From Hortaea werneckii (lineage: Eukaryota > Ascomycota > Dothideomycetes > Mycosphaerellales > Teratosphaeriaceae), in NCBI GenBank assembly GCA_037044905.1, contig JBAOKB010000144.1:2046001-2110000 (forward strand): DNA of 64,000 nucleotides. The letters run 5' to 3'. Below the pieces are notes generated by a model. It was not told where the DNA came from. It did no database searches and saw only the letters and a program-made list of their open reading frames with translations. Made by a program: the position numbers and the translations under genes. Shown here piece by piece: positions 54,786 to 64,000 of this stretch (position 1 is the first letter of the stretch; the number at the start of each line of letters is the position of its first letter).

Positions 54786-57285
54786 AGCCGAGGTACGAAT
54801 AATGTTGACGATCTCCAGAATGGCAATGTAGTGTCACAAGTTTAGCGCTATGCAGTCTTTGATGGCGAGGCCGGTCCCTTGAAGCCATTGACGGTTTCAG
54901 CTGGGCGCGACGGCAGTAGTATGCCCAGTTTGACCTTTCGAATACTGGCGAACCTCGCTCTCATTTGTCCTAAAACATCAGCTATCTGCTGTCAACGTAT
55001 ATCTATTAAGGTTTCTGTGGCGGAAATCCAAACTCTATGTGCTGACAGACTTCGCATGGGATAAACAGAGGGATTGACCAATAATGCGATAGCTAGGCAG
55101 GCTTCATCACATTGATTCACCCACGCTACATGGAGGTTGACAGCGTCAAGGTCAGGCTAAATTGCGCCGCTCCCATATGTGAAGCAGAAAGGCGATTCCT
55201 CTACCGAGTAACTGCCCACCACGTTCACGCCGGCTCGGCAGCACTGCCTGTTGGACTCGACGATGACGCTTCGATTTGTAGGAAGGGACGGCCTAAGAAC
55301 ATGGGAGATGCGAACAACCTTCGCCGTCCGCTAACTGACTTCAATGCTGCATGCCATGAATGGTTCTGCCTTGAACCCTGGCTTGGGGTCGGCCTGTATC
55401 TTGCATTTCCTATCCTCCGAGCCATGTGGTGTGGTGTAGTGTGGTGTTCCTCGGGTCGGCGCAAAAAGATTTCGCACCTGCAGGGCAATGCTGATCGTTG
55501 TGGCGACCTACTGTGAAGTCTAAAGAGGCTGTCGCGTCACGCTCTTCCCTCAACGGCATTCATTCACCGATGTCAATGCTGCAATAACGAGGTCGGTATA
55601 GGATTGTGCTAAAGGATGGGACGGTTTTGAACGTCCCGCAACCCAGCCTCACGCCAACGCTTGCCGCCGAGCGAAGCTGTAGATACGCGAATGAAGCTCA
55701 CGATGTTTGGTGCGGCTAGCAATTAAAGCTGTCACGTCATTGGCTGCTAAAGTTATGTTTTCCAATCCTCATTTAGCCCATCGTGGCTGAAAGCTTACCG
55801 CTCTCATTCTCCATCTTACAGTATCATTCTGCGTGCGCTTCGCCCAAGTCCATCTCATACTAACTGCAGTAGTCACTACAACAACTTGCGACTTGTCGAA
55901 CAAAAAGTTGAAACAGTGTTAATCTGTCAAGTTACGCAATCCAGTACGGACGTGTAATGGACATGACAAACCCTGGCCCGCGGTCAGGGGTGTCGCTGCT
56001 GCTTCACAGGTGTCAGGACAGCCCTGTGAGCCCTGGTCGGCGAGCTGTACACTCGCCGGCAGCCTGGAACTGTCATGGCTGCATTTAAGCGAGCTGTTAT
56101 GTATATACATAGTACATAGTACATCTGCCCATGAATCTTCGACATGTTTAGGATTCTATCGGTGCCGTGCGCATCATTACTACGACGGCGGTCGCCGACG
56201 TTTGAGGATTTGCATGGAATGGTCTTGGTCAAAACCTGTCGTGTTCTTGTCTGTCAAAGCTCTGCAGGAACACGAGTTACACGAGGTGTCAATGAATTGA
56301 AGGGTTGCATTCCTTCAACGGTAAATGTCAGACCATGTGTCGACGTCATGAATTTGGAAATTGACGGCGCGGAGGGCGTTTCATGACTCTGGCTAAGACC
56401 TGGCCGTTGCGCTTTCGATCAGGTTGTCTGATCGGGCAGAATCCATTCGGTGCTCGGTGACTCGGTCGTTTCTCTCAACCCGACCCCATGTCTCAATGTG
56501 ATGGCTGGACAGTCTAGAAAGAATTGTCATTGTGGGCTTCTTGCCGCTCTTCGTGTTTGCAGCTCTCGATTTCCCACTTCCCTTATCTGTTTCCCTAGAC
56601 GCCATTTGCATCCTTTGGATGATCAAAGCCTACACATAATGTATCTCCCGAAAAAACATTCCGCAGATGCAGACGGCTGTGCCCGTGTTTGCAGAAGTGT
56701 GGCTCAGCTGCACCGCAGATTCACACCCCTGCAAGAATCGCCAAGATAAGCTCACTACAAGCGTCCCCATAGACTCGATCTCCGAAGTGCTCACTCGAGC
56801 CTAAAACATGACGGGAAGATAGACGCTTGATTAGCGTACCTCAAAGATGGATTTGAGCAGTATGATAGGTTAATTGCTTTGCGGATCTCCGCCTCTGAGA
56901 CCCGGGACAAGCACACCCAAGCCTGCGAGGCTCAGATCTGCGCCTCTGGTGCCTTTCTTAGCTGATGGAAACACGCCAGTGCATGACACAAGAGGCCAAG
57001 GGACGTTTGAGAGGCGCCACCCCAAGCGGTAGTTACAGCACACTGGCTCGAGCGCATCGTCTTCGCCAACGGTGACCCTGATAAAATGTAAGTTAAGTGG
57101 CGACTCTGCTCGATTGTGGCCTACTTGCATTGTCTTAAGTTTCCTATCTTCTGTCGTTACATCTACAAGTACCTAGTTGGTTGCAACTGTCCTTTCTCAT
57201 TTCTTGATTGTCCCCATTCTTCCTTAATACGAGCCTAGTCTTCGCTGTTGGCCTCCGCAATCGGGGAGCTTGTTACAATCGCACA
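54786..57285. other. 2.5-kb gene-poor region
   Basis: No supported gene. A 134-codon ORF at 55112-55516 has no motif and ordinary composition. A small direct repeat (catagtacatagtacat) occurs near 56108. The right end holds the oxidase promoter. Confidence 0.35.
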
Positions 57286-59251
57286 ATGGCAACCACTCTT
57301 AGCATGCTGGCCTTGTCTTTGGCCGCAGCCTCATCAGTATCTGCTCAAGGCTTCATTGGCCCACCATGGCGAGGTGCTGGGCGCTCTGCAGGGAGCCCTG
57401 ATTACAGTGATTACCTGTATTCATCTCCTTTGCCAATTCCTCCAGTGGCCCAACCAGACTTGTGAGTATACCCGTCTTCCAACAGACCTGGAACCGTCAG
57501 CTAATTCTCCATGAAGTACCGAGACCGTCGATGGTCGGCAAGTCGAGTTTTATACGATGACGATCGAGTCCTTCACACAGCAAGTGTACCCAAACCTTGG
57601 TGCCGCTCACCTCATCGGCTACAATGGAACCGCTCCTGGACCTTCCTTCTTCATCAAAAAAGGCACCGAAACGATTATCAGATACCTGAATAACGGTGAA
57701 AAATCATCTGCAGTGCATCTCCACGGTTCTTACACCCACTCTGCATGGGACGGTTGGGCGGCCGACGAGATGGAGGTTGGACAATGGAAAGATTATTATT
57801 ACCCCAACTCCGAGTCTGCACGACCTATGTGGTACCATGACCACGCCGAGGGGCACACTGCATCCAATGCCTACTTTGGACAAGCCGGCGTCTACGTGAT
57901 CTGGGACCCGGAAGAGGACAAGCTGGGCCTCCCCAACGGTAACTACGATATCCCCTTGGCGCTCAGCGACAAGACTTATCAGTCCAACGGCGATCTTGCA
58001 TCCCCTGGCGGCAACCCGATCAACTTCTTTGGCGACACCATCCATGTCAACGAGCAACCATGGCCGTACCTCCGCGTTGAGCCGCGCAAGTACCGCCTGA
58101 GATTTTTCGACATGTCCATCAGCCGACCATATGACCTCTACTTCCAGGACCCCGATGGCAACTGGATCGACTTCGAGGTCATCGCATCCGACTCTGGTCT
58201 TTTCGGCGGCCCAGTCAAGACAAACGACGTTGTCATCTCCATGGGTGAGCGATACGAAGTAATCTTCGACTTTTCAGGATTCGCCGGCAAGAACATCACC
58301 CTGAAGAACAACATGCAGCAGAACCAAATCAGCGAGTTCGACAATACCGACAAGGTCATGCGATTCGTCGTTGGTGAGGAGGTCACCGACGACAGCAACA
58401 ATGGCCAAGTTCCGTCGACACTCAATGACAACATTCAGTGGCCAGCCCAGAAAGACACTGTCGACCACACCTTCAACTTCCAAATGGGTGGTGACGACAC
58501 CTGGACGATCAACGGTGTCAGCTTCAACGACGTGAACAACCGCATTCTGGCACGCCCGCCTCAGGGCTCTGTTCAACTCTGGGAGCTCCGCCACACGGGC
58601 GGGCCTGGTGTTCACCCGGTCCACATTCATTTGGTCAACCTGCAGGTCGTTAGCCGCACTGGTGGTAGCCGTGGCCTGCTTCCGTACGAGGCGGCCGGCC
58701 TTAAGGACGTCGTTCTGCTCGAGCCTGGCGAGACTGTCCGCGTCCTGGCCTTCTTCGGTCCATGGAACGGCGTCTACATGTTCCACTGCCACAACTTGGT
58801 GCACGAAGACCATGCCATGTTGGATGCCTTCAACGTCACCAAGCTGAACGAGCTCGGCTACGACTTCAGCGACGTCCAGCAGTACGGTGACCCCGAGGAC
58901 CCGCGTTTCTCGGCCCAGGAATACAGCGACGATGCGTTCACGCCTGATGCTGAGCGTAGCGCGGCGTTATCTCTGGCTAGCATGGGTGCCTACGCGCCGA
59001 TGACCTCCATCATTGCTGCCGAGGAGGCTTACTACTCCACCGCCGGTTACAATGGCGACAGCTCGTCTGGACACACGACCAAGACTGTAGCCCCAAGCAG
59101 CTCAGGTTTCGGCTTTGCAACCAGCACCGCAACCGCCAGCACAGCGGCAACGGAGGTGCAGAAGAACCTGCCATTCGGGTTTACCCTTCCTACCCCTCCA
59201 TCGCTCCCCTTCGCGAGGGATGTCAGACACCCGCGGGACTTCAACGCGTAA
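57286..59251 (+). CDS. secreted multicopper oxidase, bilirubin-oxidase-like
   Basis: Exon 1 (57286-57461) carries a signal peptide (MATTLSMLALSLAAASSVSAQ); exon 2 is 57517-59251, 636 aa in all. All four copper-binding motifs are present: HLHGSYTHS, WYHDHAEGHT, HPVHIHLVN and HCHNLVHEDHAM, the last with the type 1 Cys. Three cupredoxin domains are expected. The EGHTASNAYFGQAGVYVI and PWPYLRVEPRKYRLRF segments place it with bilirubin oxidases and spore-coat CotA-type enzymes rather than basidiomycete laccases. The family oxidises phenols or tetrapyrroles and reduces O2 to water. The C-terminus is a Ser/Thr/Ala-rich extension that is probably O-glycosylated. The natural substrate is unknown; pigment or melanin chemistry is possible. 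Confidence 0.92.
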
Positions 59252-60372
59252 GATGTTCCTTGCAGTTCTGACTCGAAAGCATGGCGAACACTTGCATGGT
59301 TGCGCAGCATTTTGCGGCGTTTCACACTTAATCTGCATGGGGATGGTCCTCTTTTTAACAAGCAGCATTTCTAGAACAAGGTCCTGTGGTTTTCATTCTG
59401 ATCTACCATACCCGCCTACTACAGGCAAGTTAATGAATTTAGTTTTGTCGCGACGCACAATGTAAATAGCTGTTCAAAGAACATTTCGTATCATGATGCA
59501 CACACGAGGGCCCATGTTCCGTTTTCAAGATGTCCCGTGGAGAGAATGGACCAGCAAAATCACCAGTATGTCTGCTGAGATGCCAGCACGAGAGATTACA
59601 GCCACCGATATGCGCGCGTGAATTTACAGATCTTCAGGTGGAATCTCAAAATGCGAAGTTGACCTAGGAGAGACAAAAGGCACGAGAAAAGGCCCTCGAA
59701 GAGATCACGGGGAGGAAGAGGATTGGTGATGCCATTAGCAGAGAACAGCCAGAGTAATCAATAAGAGCCTCCGCACCGCTGCATTCCCCATGTGGAGCAA
59801 AAGCAGTCTGAGTTGACTGTTCAGACTGTGTGACCATATCCAGCCTGATCTCTGTGCCTCGCCTCCTCGCTCAGTAATGTCTGCAGCATAATACTTGCGG
59901 ACCAGCAGAGCTATTAGGGCTGGAGAGAGCTGTGAGAGCCAATTTCCGCTTCCTTCATTATCCGGCGGCTCTGACGGGACTTCGAGAAGGATGCCAAACA
60001 CGCGACCCCGGTAAGTGGATCTTAAGCTTGGCAAGCCTTGACAGGCTTCGTGGAAGGAGACTGTGTTTGCATACTGTCCATTGTTCGCACTCTTAGATGT
60101 AACAGTGCACGCTTCGTGGCGTTTATTGATGAGTTGAGCATAAGTTCCACAACCTATTCGACTACAGCATGTTAAGAGACCTCATCAAACCTTGCGAGAC
60201 CGTGAAAATGCCACGGCGGCTTCACGGAGGCGAAGATTTCTTAATCGCACTAAGACTTCACGGCCGTTCCCGCGCACCGCTTGTTTTCTGATCCCTGTTC
60301 AACGCCCGTCCCCATCCGCCGCATCTGCCTCTGAGCCCATCCACCCTAAAATCACGGCTGTGAGTGACGGCA
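59252..60372. other. intergenic, no gene seen
   Basis: The 3' flank of the oxidase and upstream sequence of the next plus-strand ORF. No feature recognised. Confidence 0.35.
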
Positions 60373-60561
60373 ATGAGTTGTATGGGGCAAATGCCTGGAG
60401 ACGATGTGGAGGCTCCAGATGAACCGCTGCGAAAGCTACGATTGCCCGTGGAGTCGCAGCCGCGCTTCACAGCATCTCGACGTCAAGTCGCGGCCTCCCA
60501 GTACCTTCGTATTACCGCTCGCTTGAAGGAGCAACTGGCTCGGCAGAAACGCTCGAAATAG
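60373..60561 (+). CDS. possible 62-aa protein or uORF upstream of the MFS gene
   Basis: ATG at 60373 to TAG at 60561. The product begins MSCMGQMPGDDVEAPDEP and continues with a basic, helix-prone segment (LRITARLKEQLARQKRSK). Composition looks protein-like rather than random: an acidic start, then an amphipathic Arg/Lys helix. It ends 204 nt before the MFS ATG. It could be a separate small gene, the last exon of a longer one, or an upstream ORF in the transporter leader. No family recognised. Confidence 0.35.
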   Translation: MSCMGQMPGDDVEAPDEPLRKLRLPVESQPRFTASRRQVAASQYLRITARLKEQLARQKRSK

Positions 60562-60765
60562 GTAGTATGTGGATCTTTTTTTGTTATCACTCCTTGGCTG
60601 CGAGACACCGTGCCCCTCGTTCGCCCTTAACAAGAGCAACCCGTTTCCACTTGCTTGTCTTTTGACTCCCCTACTTCTGTTTCTCAACTTGCTCTTCATT
60701 GCGCAGGACGGCGATTCAACGACTAGCAAGATAGCGGCTCACTTTGCCGCCAATTTGAAGCCGAA

Positions 60766-62621
60766 ATGGCAGACAATAAGGATCAGGTCGCGGATACGCA
60801 GGACTTCGCTGCCGATCACTCGAAGAAGTCCCTCGATTCATCGCAAGGCCAGTCCGCTCACGACATTGAACTTGGCCCCAGAGCAACACAGCTCAACACC
60901 GGTTCCGCTGCTGGAATCTCCCAGGAGCACCGTGATTACCTTTTGCAGCGACATGGCACTCTAGACTTGGACCCTCTACCATCTGAGGATCCAGCTGATC
61001 CGTACAATTGGCCACAATGGAAGAAGATGGCTAACCTGGTCTGTGTGGGGTTTCATGCTACGATGACCACTTTCATCGCTGCTGCAATTATTCCGACCTA
61101 CGAAGATGTCGCTGAAGACCTTGGCGTCTCGATCCAACGGGCGTCCTACCTCACCTCTCTTCAGATTGCCATCCTCGGCTGGGCGCCGCTGTTCTGGAAA
61201 CCAATTGCCAACCGCTACGGAGAAGACCCGTCTGGCTCATAAGCACTATGGGTGCTTTGCTGTTCAACGTCGGCTGCGCTCTAAGCAACACTTACACTGC
61301 GGTGGGCGTCTGCAGAGCGTTCTGCGCTTTCTTCATCTCGCCAGCTATTGCCATCGGGTCTGGTGTCGTGACCGAGACCTTTTTCAAGAAGGAGAGAGCC
61401 AAGTACATGGGAGTTTGGACGCTTCTGGTGACCCTTGGCCCACCATCTGGTCCTTTCTTCATGGGATTCGTTGGCTACCACACGGGAGATTATCACTGTA
61501 AGTGGCACTAGACCTGTACGCGTAACTTCCAGCTGACCGAGCTTGTAGGGATTTACTGGATTCTTGCAATCGTAAGACAGCCCCGTATTGTCTACCTGCA
61601 ATGTCTACCTGCAAATCCGCTACTAACGATCATGTGTAGGTCAACGGCGTTCAATTCATCGCATACATCTTCTTTGGCCCGGAGACTCGCTATCTCCGTC
61701 AAGGAGTCGTCCACAAGGGTTCTGCCTTCAAACAAGAGTACCTCACTCTCAGACGCATCGACCCGGCCCCGTTCAACGCCTATGAGTTCATTTCGCCTCT
61801 GGCACTGGCCCGCTACACTTCCGTCGTGATCCCTGCGGTCACTTATGCAATTGTGTTCGCATTTACTTCGGTCCTGATCACCGTTGAGATCCCACAGCTT
61901 TTCGTGCCGAAGTTTGAATTCAACCCACAGCAGATCGGGCTGCAGTTCTTAGGCAATATCATAGGAAGTGTACTTGGAGAGCAGATCGCTGGGAGAGGCA
62001 GTGACTGGTGGATGAACTGGAAGACGAAGCAGATGAATGGCGGCGCTTCCGGCGACAAGCGACCAGAGCCCGAATTCAGATTATGGTTGAGCTATGGCGG
62101 ATACTTGTTGAGTATGGTGGGCTTGCTAGTGTTTGGAATCCGCTTCCAGCAGGCGCCTCAAGGGGAGTGGAATGTCACGCCAATTGTAAGTGCTCTGAAC
62201 GTCAAAAAGGCCAGTGCATGATACTGACACAAGAGAAGGTCGGTGTTGCTATCGCCGCTGCAGGTGGTCAAGTCATCACGACGGTCTTGGTCACCTATGC
62301 TGTCGACTGTCACACGGAGCATTCGGCTAGCATTGGAGCCTTTGTCAATGTGGTCCGTCAAACATGGGCCTTCATCGGGTAAGATCTATGAATTTCCCCT
62401 CATATCCCTCGACTTGACACTGACATGTAGACAGGCCTTTCTGGTTCCCGGACATGCTTGAGACTGTCGGCGGAGGCGGAAGCGGAGGTATCATGGCCGG
62501 GTTGATCTTCGCTTGTGCCTGGCTGCCAACTGCCTTCTTGCAGTGGCGAGGCCAGAATTGGCGACAGACGAAGTCGCATGTCAGCGGCAAAGAAGGCCAA
62601 GGGCGCCCTGAGATTCGATAG
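60766..62621 (+). CDS. MFS transporter, drug:H+ antiporter-like (one frame break)
   Basis: A hydrophilic N-terminus ends in the family hallmark DPADPYNWPQWKK, followed by about twelve membrane segments. The first frame stops after ANRYGEDPSGS, but the next frame gives RRPVWLISTMGALL. One missing base near 61220 would restore NRYGRRP, the conserved loop 2-3 motif of major facilitators. Introns lie near 61500-61549, 61572-61639, 62188-62238 and 62380-62434, each with GT-AG and agreeing phase. Later conserved text includes GPETRYLR, YAVDCHTEHSASIGAFVNVVRQTWAF and PFWFPDML. The last two are common in fungal DHA1-type multidrug or polyamine exporters. The substrate is not predictable. The multicopper oxidase lies 1.5 kb upstream on the same strand. 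Confidence 0.87.
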
Positions 62622-62782
62622 CGTGCTGCTATCCTGTACCAAAGACATTTCTATTCATACATATTGTAATTCAACTAGCAACGCTTCTACATGCACATTT
62701 GGAACTCAAAAGACGTAGGCCCTTTTCGAAACTAGTTAAGTACATATCATAGCCACATGCGATGCGGATCCTACTGATAGCT

Positions 62783-63372
62783 CTACCGCTTGAGGTGCGG
62801 ATCAAGCATTTCACCCATTCTCGTGGTATGGTGTCCCTGCAAATTGCCTTCCTGGCCTGTATACGGACCGGAACCTGGGATAGCTGCCGAAGCTTCACTG
62901 CCAGGTAGAGTACCGGATGTGAACGGAGACCCAGACGTCTCCAGTGCTTTGCCATCCCCGCTCGAAGTCCCGATACTAGATCCGAACCCGGTCCCGGACT
63001 GCCCACCAACTGCGGCGCACCAGAGCTAGACACTGGCTCCCTCGCGCCAGCCGACCCACCAGCATTGTTGTCACTACGCATACCGATTTCCCGGTCCAGC
63101 CGCTGGATGTCCTCCTTGCTCAGAAGCCCACCGGCTTCGGCTGCGGCAGTGTGGGGATCTTGCTGCTCTAGCCCTGTGCTTGAGCCGTGATGTGATCTTG
63201 AATGAGACGAGTGCGCGGATTCCTTGTCCGCTGTGTAATCTTGCTGGGCTGCAGCGATGTCTTCTGCTCGGCGGCCGGTGCCCATGTCGGATACAGAGTC
63301 TCCTCCAGATGCTGCAGCGGTCATACTCTTTTGTCCTGCTGCCGTTTTCTCTCCCGGCTGTGCTTTATGCAT
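62783..63372 (-). CDS. hypothetical Gly/Ser-rich protein (one frame break)
   Basis: The frame from the ATG at 63372 gives MHKAQPGEKTAAGQKS, a Ser/His/Ala-rich region and LLSKEDIQRLDREIGM. It reads SSSGAPQLVGSP near 63012, whereas the neighbouring frame continues more naturally as AVGGQSGTGFGSSIGTSSGDGKALETSG and ends at 62783 with EMLDPHLKR. One missing base near 63012-63017 joins them into about 195 aa. Left as it is, the first frame runs to 62671 with Arg-rich, unlikely sequence. No signal peptide or membrane segment. Small disordered proteins of this style are common in filamentous fungi and lack known function. Confidence 0.6.
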
Positions 63373-63814
63373 GCTGTCTGCGCTGCTGGAGGGGTGGTTC
63401 TAGAGATGTGCAGTCTCTGGCGATTTGGGTTGCAAGTGAGCACTGAGTACACTCGCTTAAGCTTGTTTGGTGAACAGTTGTAGGACGCAGATCTATAAGT
63501 CAGTTGATGTGGTATGCAGGAGATTCTTCAAGGAGGCCTTTGCAAACATGAAGGAAATCACTGACTTGAACGGCTGACTTCCTCTCCATGCTATAGGGTC
63601 CTACATATGTATCATGTTCACGATGACGTTGGTGAAGTTGCGCAGCTCCAGATGCCAACCTTGCGTGAAACTCTGTCGGAGCTGGATGACGTCTGGCAGT
63701 ACCTCTCCGCAAAATGTCTTAGAAGGCATCTTTTTATGTTTCTGTGGAAGACAACTGATGAAATGCGCTCCTGTACTATTGGAAAGCGCTTTCAGACCAT
63801 GTTTGACCTGCATC
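63373..63814. other. intergenic, no gene seen
   Basis: Between two minus-strand genes; contains the promoter of the Gly/Ser-rich protein. Nothing else recognised. Confidence 0.35.
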
Positions 63815-64000
63815 TCACTTTGCCTTTTGCTCAGGCTGCAGCGTGCTGCCCATCGTCTTCCTAAGCCGTTGCAGTGCATCCTTGAACGGCCAAAAGCCGT
63901 CCAGCATGGTCTGGAATAGGTATTCAATGTCTTCATATTGGAAAATGTTCTCAAATCCTGTGATTTCTTCTAAGAACACAGAAAGGATGAATCGGCCCAG
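63815..64000 (-). CDS. 3' end of an unidentified gene (partial)
   Basis: The frame is open from the window edge to a TGA at 63815-63817, giving 61 C-terminal residues. They are helical and well conserved in style: LGRFILSVFLEEITGF, FQYEDIEYLFQTMLDGFWPFKDALQRL. The last ~10 residues are polar. The start lies beyond position 64000, so the protein cannot be identified. Overlapping ORFs in other frames are less protein-like. Confidence 0.6.
   Translation of the reverse strand: MGRFILSVFLEEITGFENIFQYEDIEYLFQTMLDGFWPFKDALQRLRKTMGSTLQPEQKAK

Noticed and set aside
55112..55516. 134-codon plus-strand ORF
   Set aside because: No recognisable motif, splice partners or biased composition; stands alone in a gene-poor region.
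57286..62621. Oxidase plus MFS transporter as a biosynthetic cluster
   Set aside because: No backbone synthase, tailoring enzymes or dedicated regulator nearby; adjacency alone is not evidence.
31800..63020. Programmed ribosomal frameshifting in SEC31, PARP, CYC8 and others
   Set aside because: Breaks occur in many unrelated genes, in both directions and at assorted short runs, with no shared slippery site. Sequence error explains them better.
1..64000. CRISPR arrays, integrases, insertion sequences or viral genes
   Set aside because: No regularly spaced short repeats, transposase or integrase motifs, or terminal inverted repeats were recognised; the gene content is eukaryotic.

Overview
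This window looks like the nuclear genome of a filamentous ascomycete (Pezizomycotina). Genes are split by short GT-AG introns of about 50-70 nt, often with CTAAC or CTGAC branch sites. Promoters carry pyrimidine-rich tracts. Recognisable products include a Cyc8/Ssn6 corepressor, an Eaf3 chromodomain protein, a fungal PARP, a PIR-type wall protein, Zn2Cys6 proteins and a bilirubin-oxidase-like multicopper oxidase. A Dothideomycete is my guess from general gene style only. No bacterial, viral or transposase gene was recognised.

Layout. 0-4.3 kb: the 3' end of a low-complexity gene, a Cys-containing nuclear-type protein (-) and a five-exon acidic/coiled-coil protein (-). 4.5-7.4 kb: an imperfect ~100-bp tandem repeat array grading into decayed minus-strand coding traces. 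7.7-11.1 kb: peptidyl-tRNA hydrolase 2 (-) and choline sulfatase (+). 13.8-14.9 kb: a PIR/GPI wall protein whose repeats sit on separate exons. 18.2-25.4 kb: SNU66/SART1 (+), EAF3 (+) and a 702-aa protein with three tandem Zn2Cys6 clusters (-). 26-33 kb: a histidine phosphatase with a C-terminal PIP-box-like motif (+) and CYC8 (+). 37-44.7 kb: a Zn2Cys6 transcription factor (+), an RRM protein (-) and SEC31 (+), the last two divergent. 45.6-50.2 kb: PARP (-) and an ACSF3-like malonyl-CoA synthetase (-). 51-54.8 kb: a DnaJ-X protein (+) and a LisH/WD40 protein (+). 57.3-64 kb: multicopper oxidase (+), a possible 62-aa ORF (+), an MFS transporter (+), a Gly/Ser-rich protein (-) and the 3' end of another gene (-).

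The genes are mostly housekeeping functions (splicing, translation quality control, COPII transport, chromatin, NAD+ signalling) mixed with wall, nutrient and transport genes. I see no metabolic cluster. The best candidate for something undescribed is the triple zinc-cluster protein at 23.3-25.4 kb. A strong caution is that at least 14 one- or two-base frame breaks interrupt conserved genes between 31.8 and 63.0 kb, and none is evident in the confidently recognised genes before 31 kb. I read these as sequence or assembly errors, so several genes are given as one feature spanning more than one frame.
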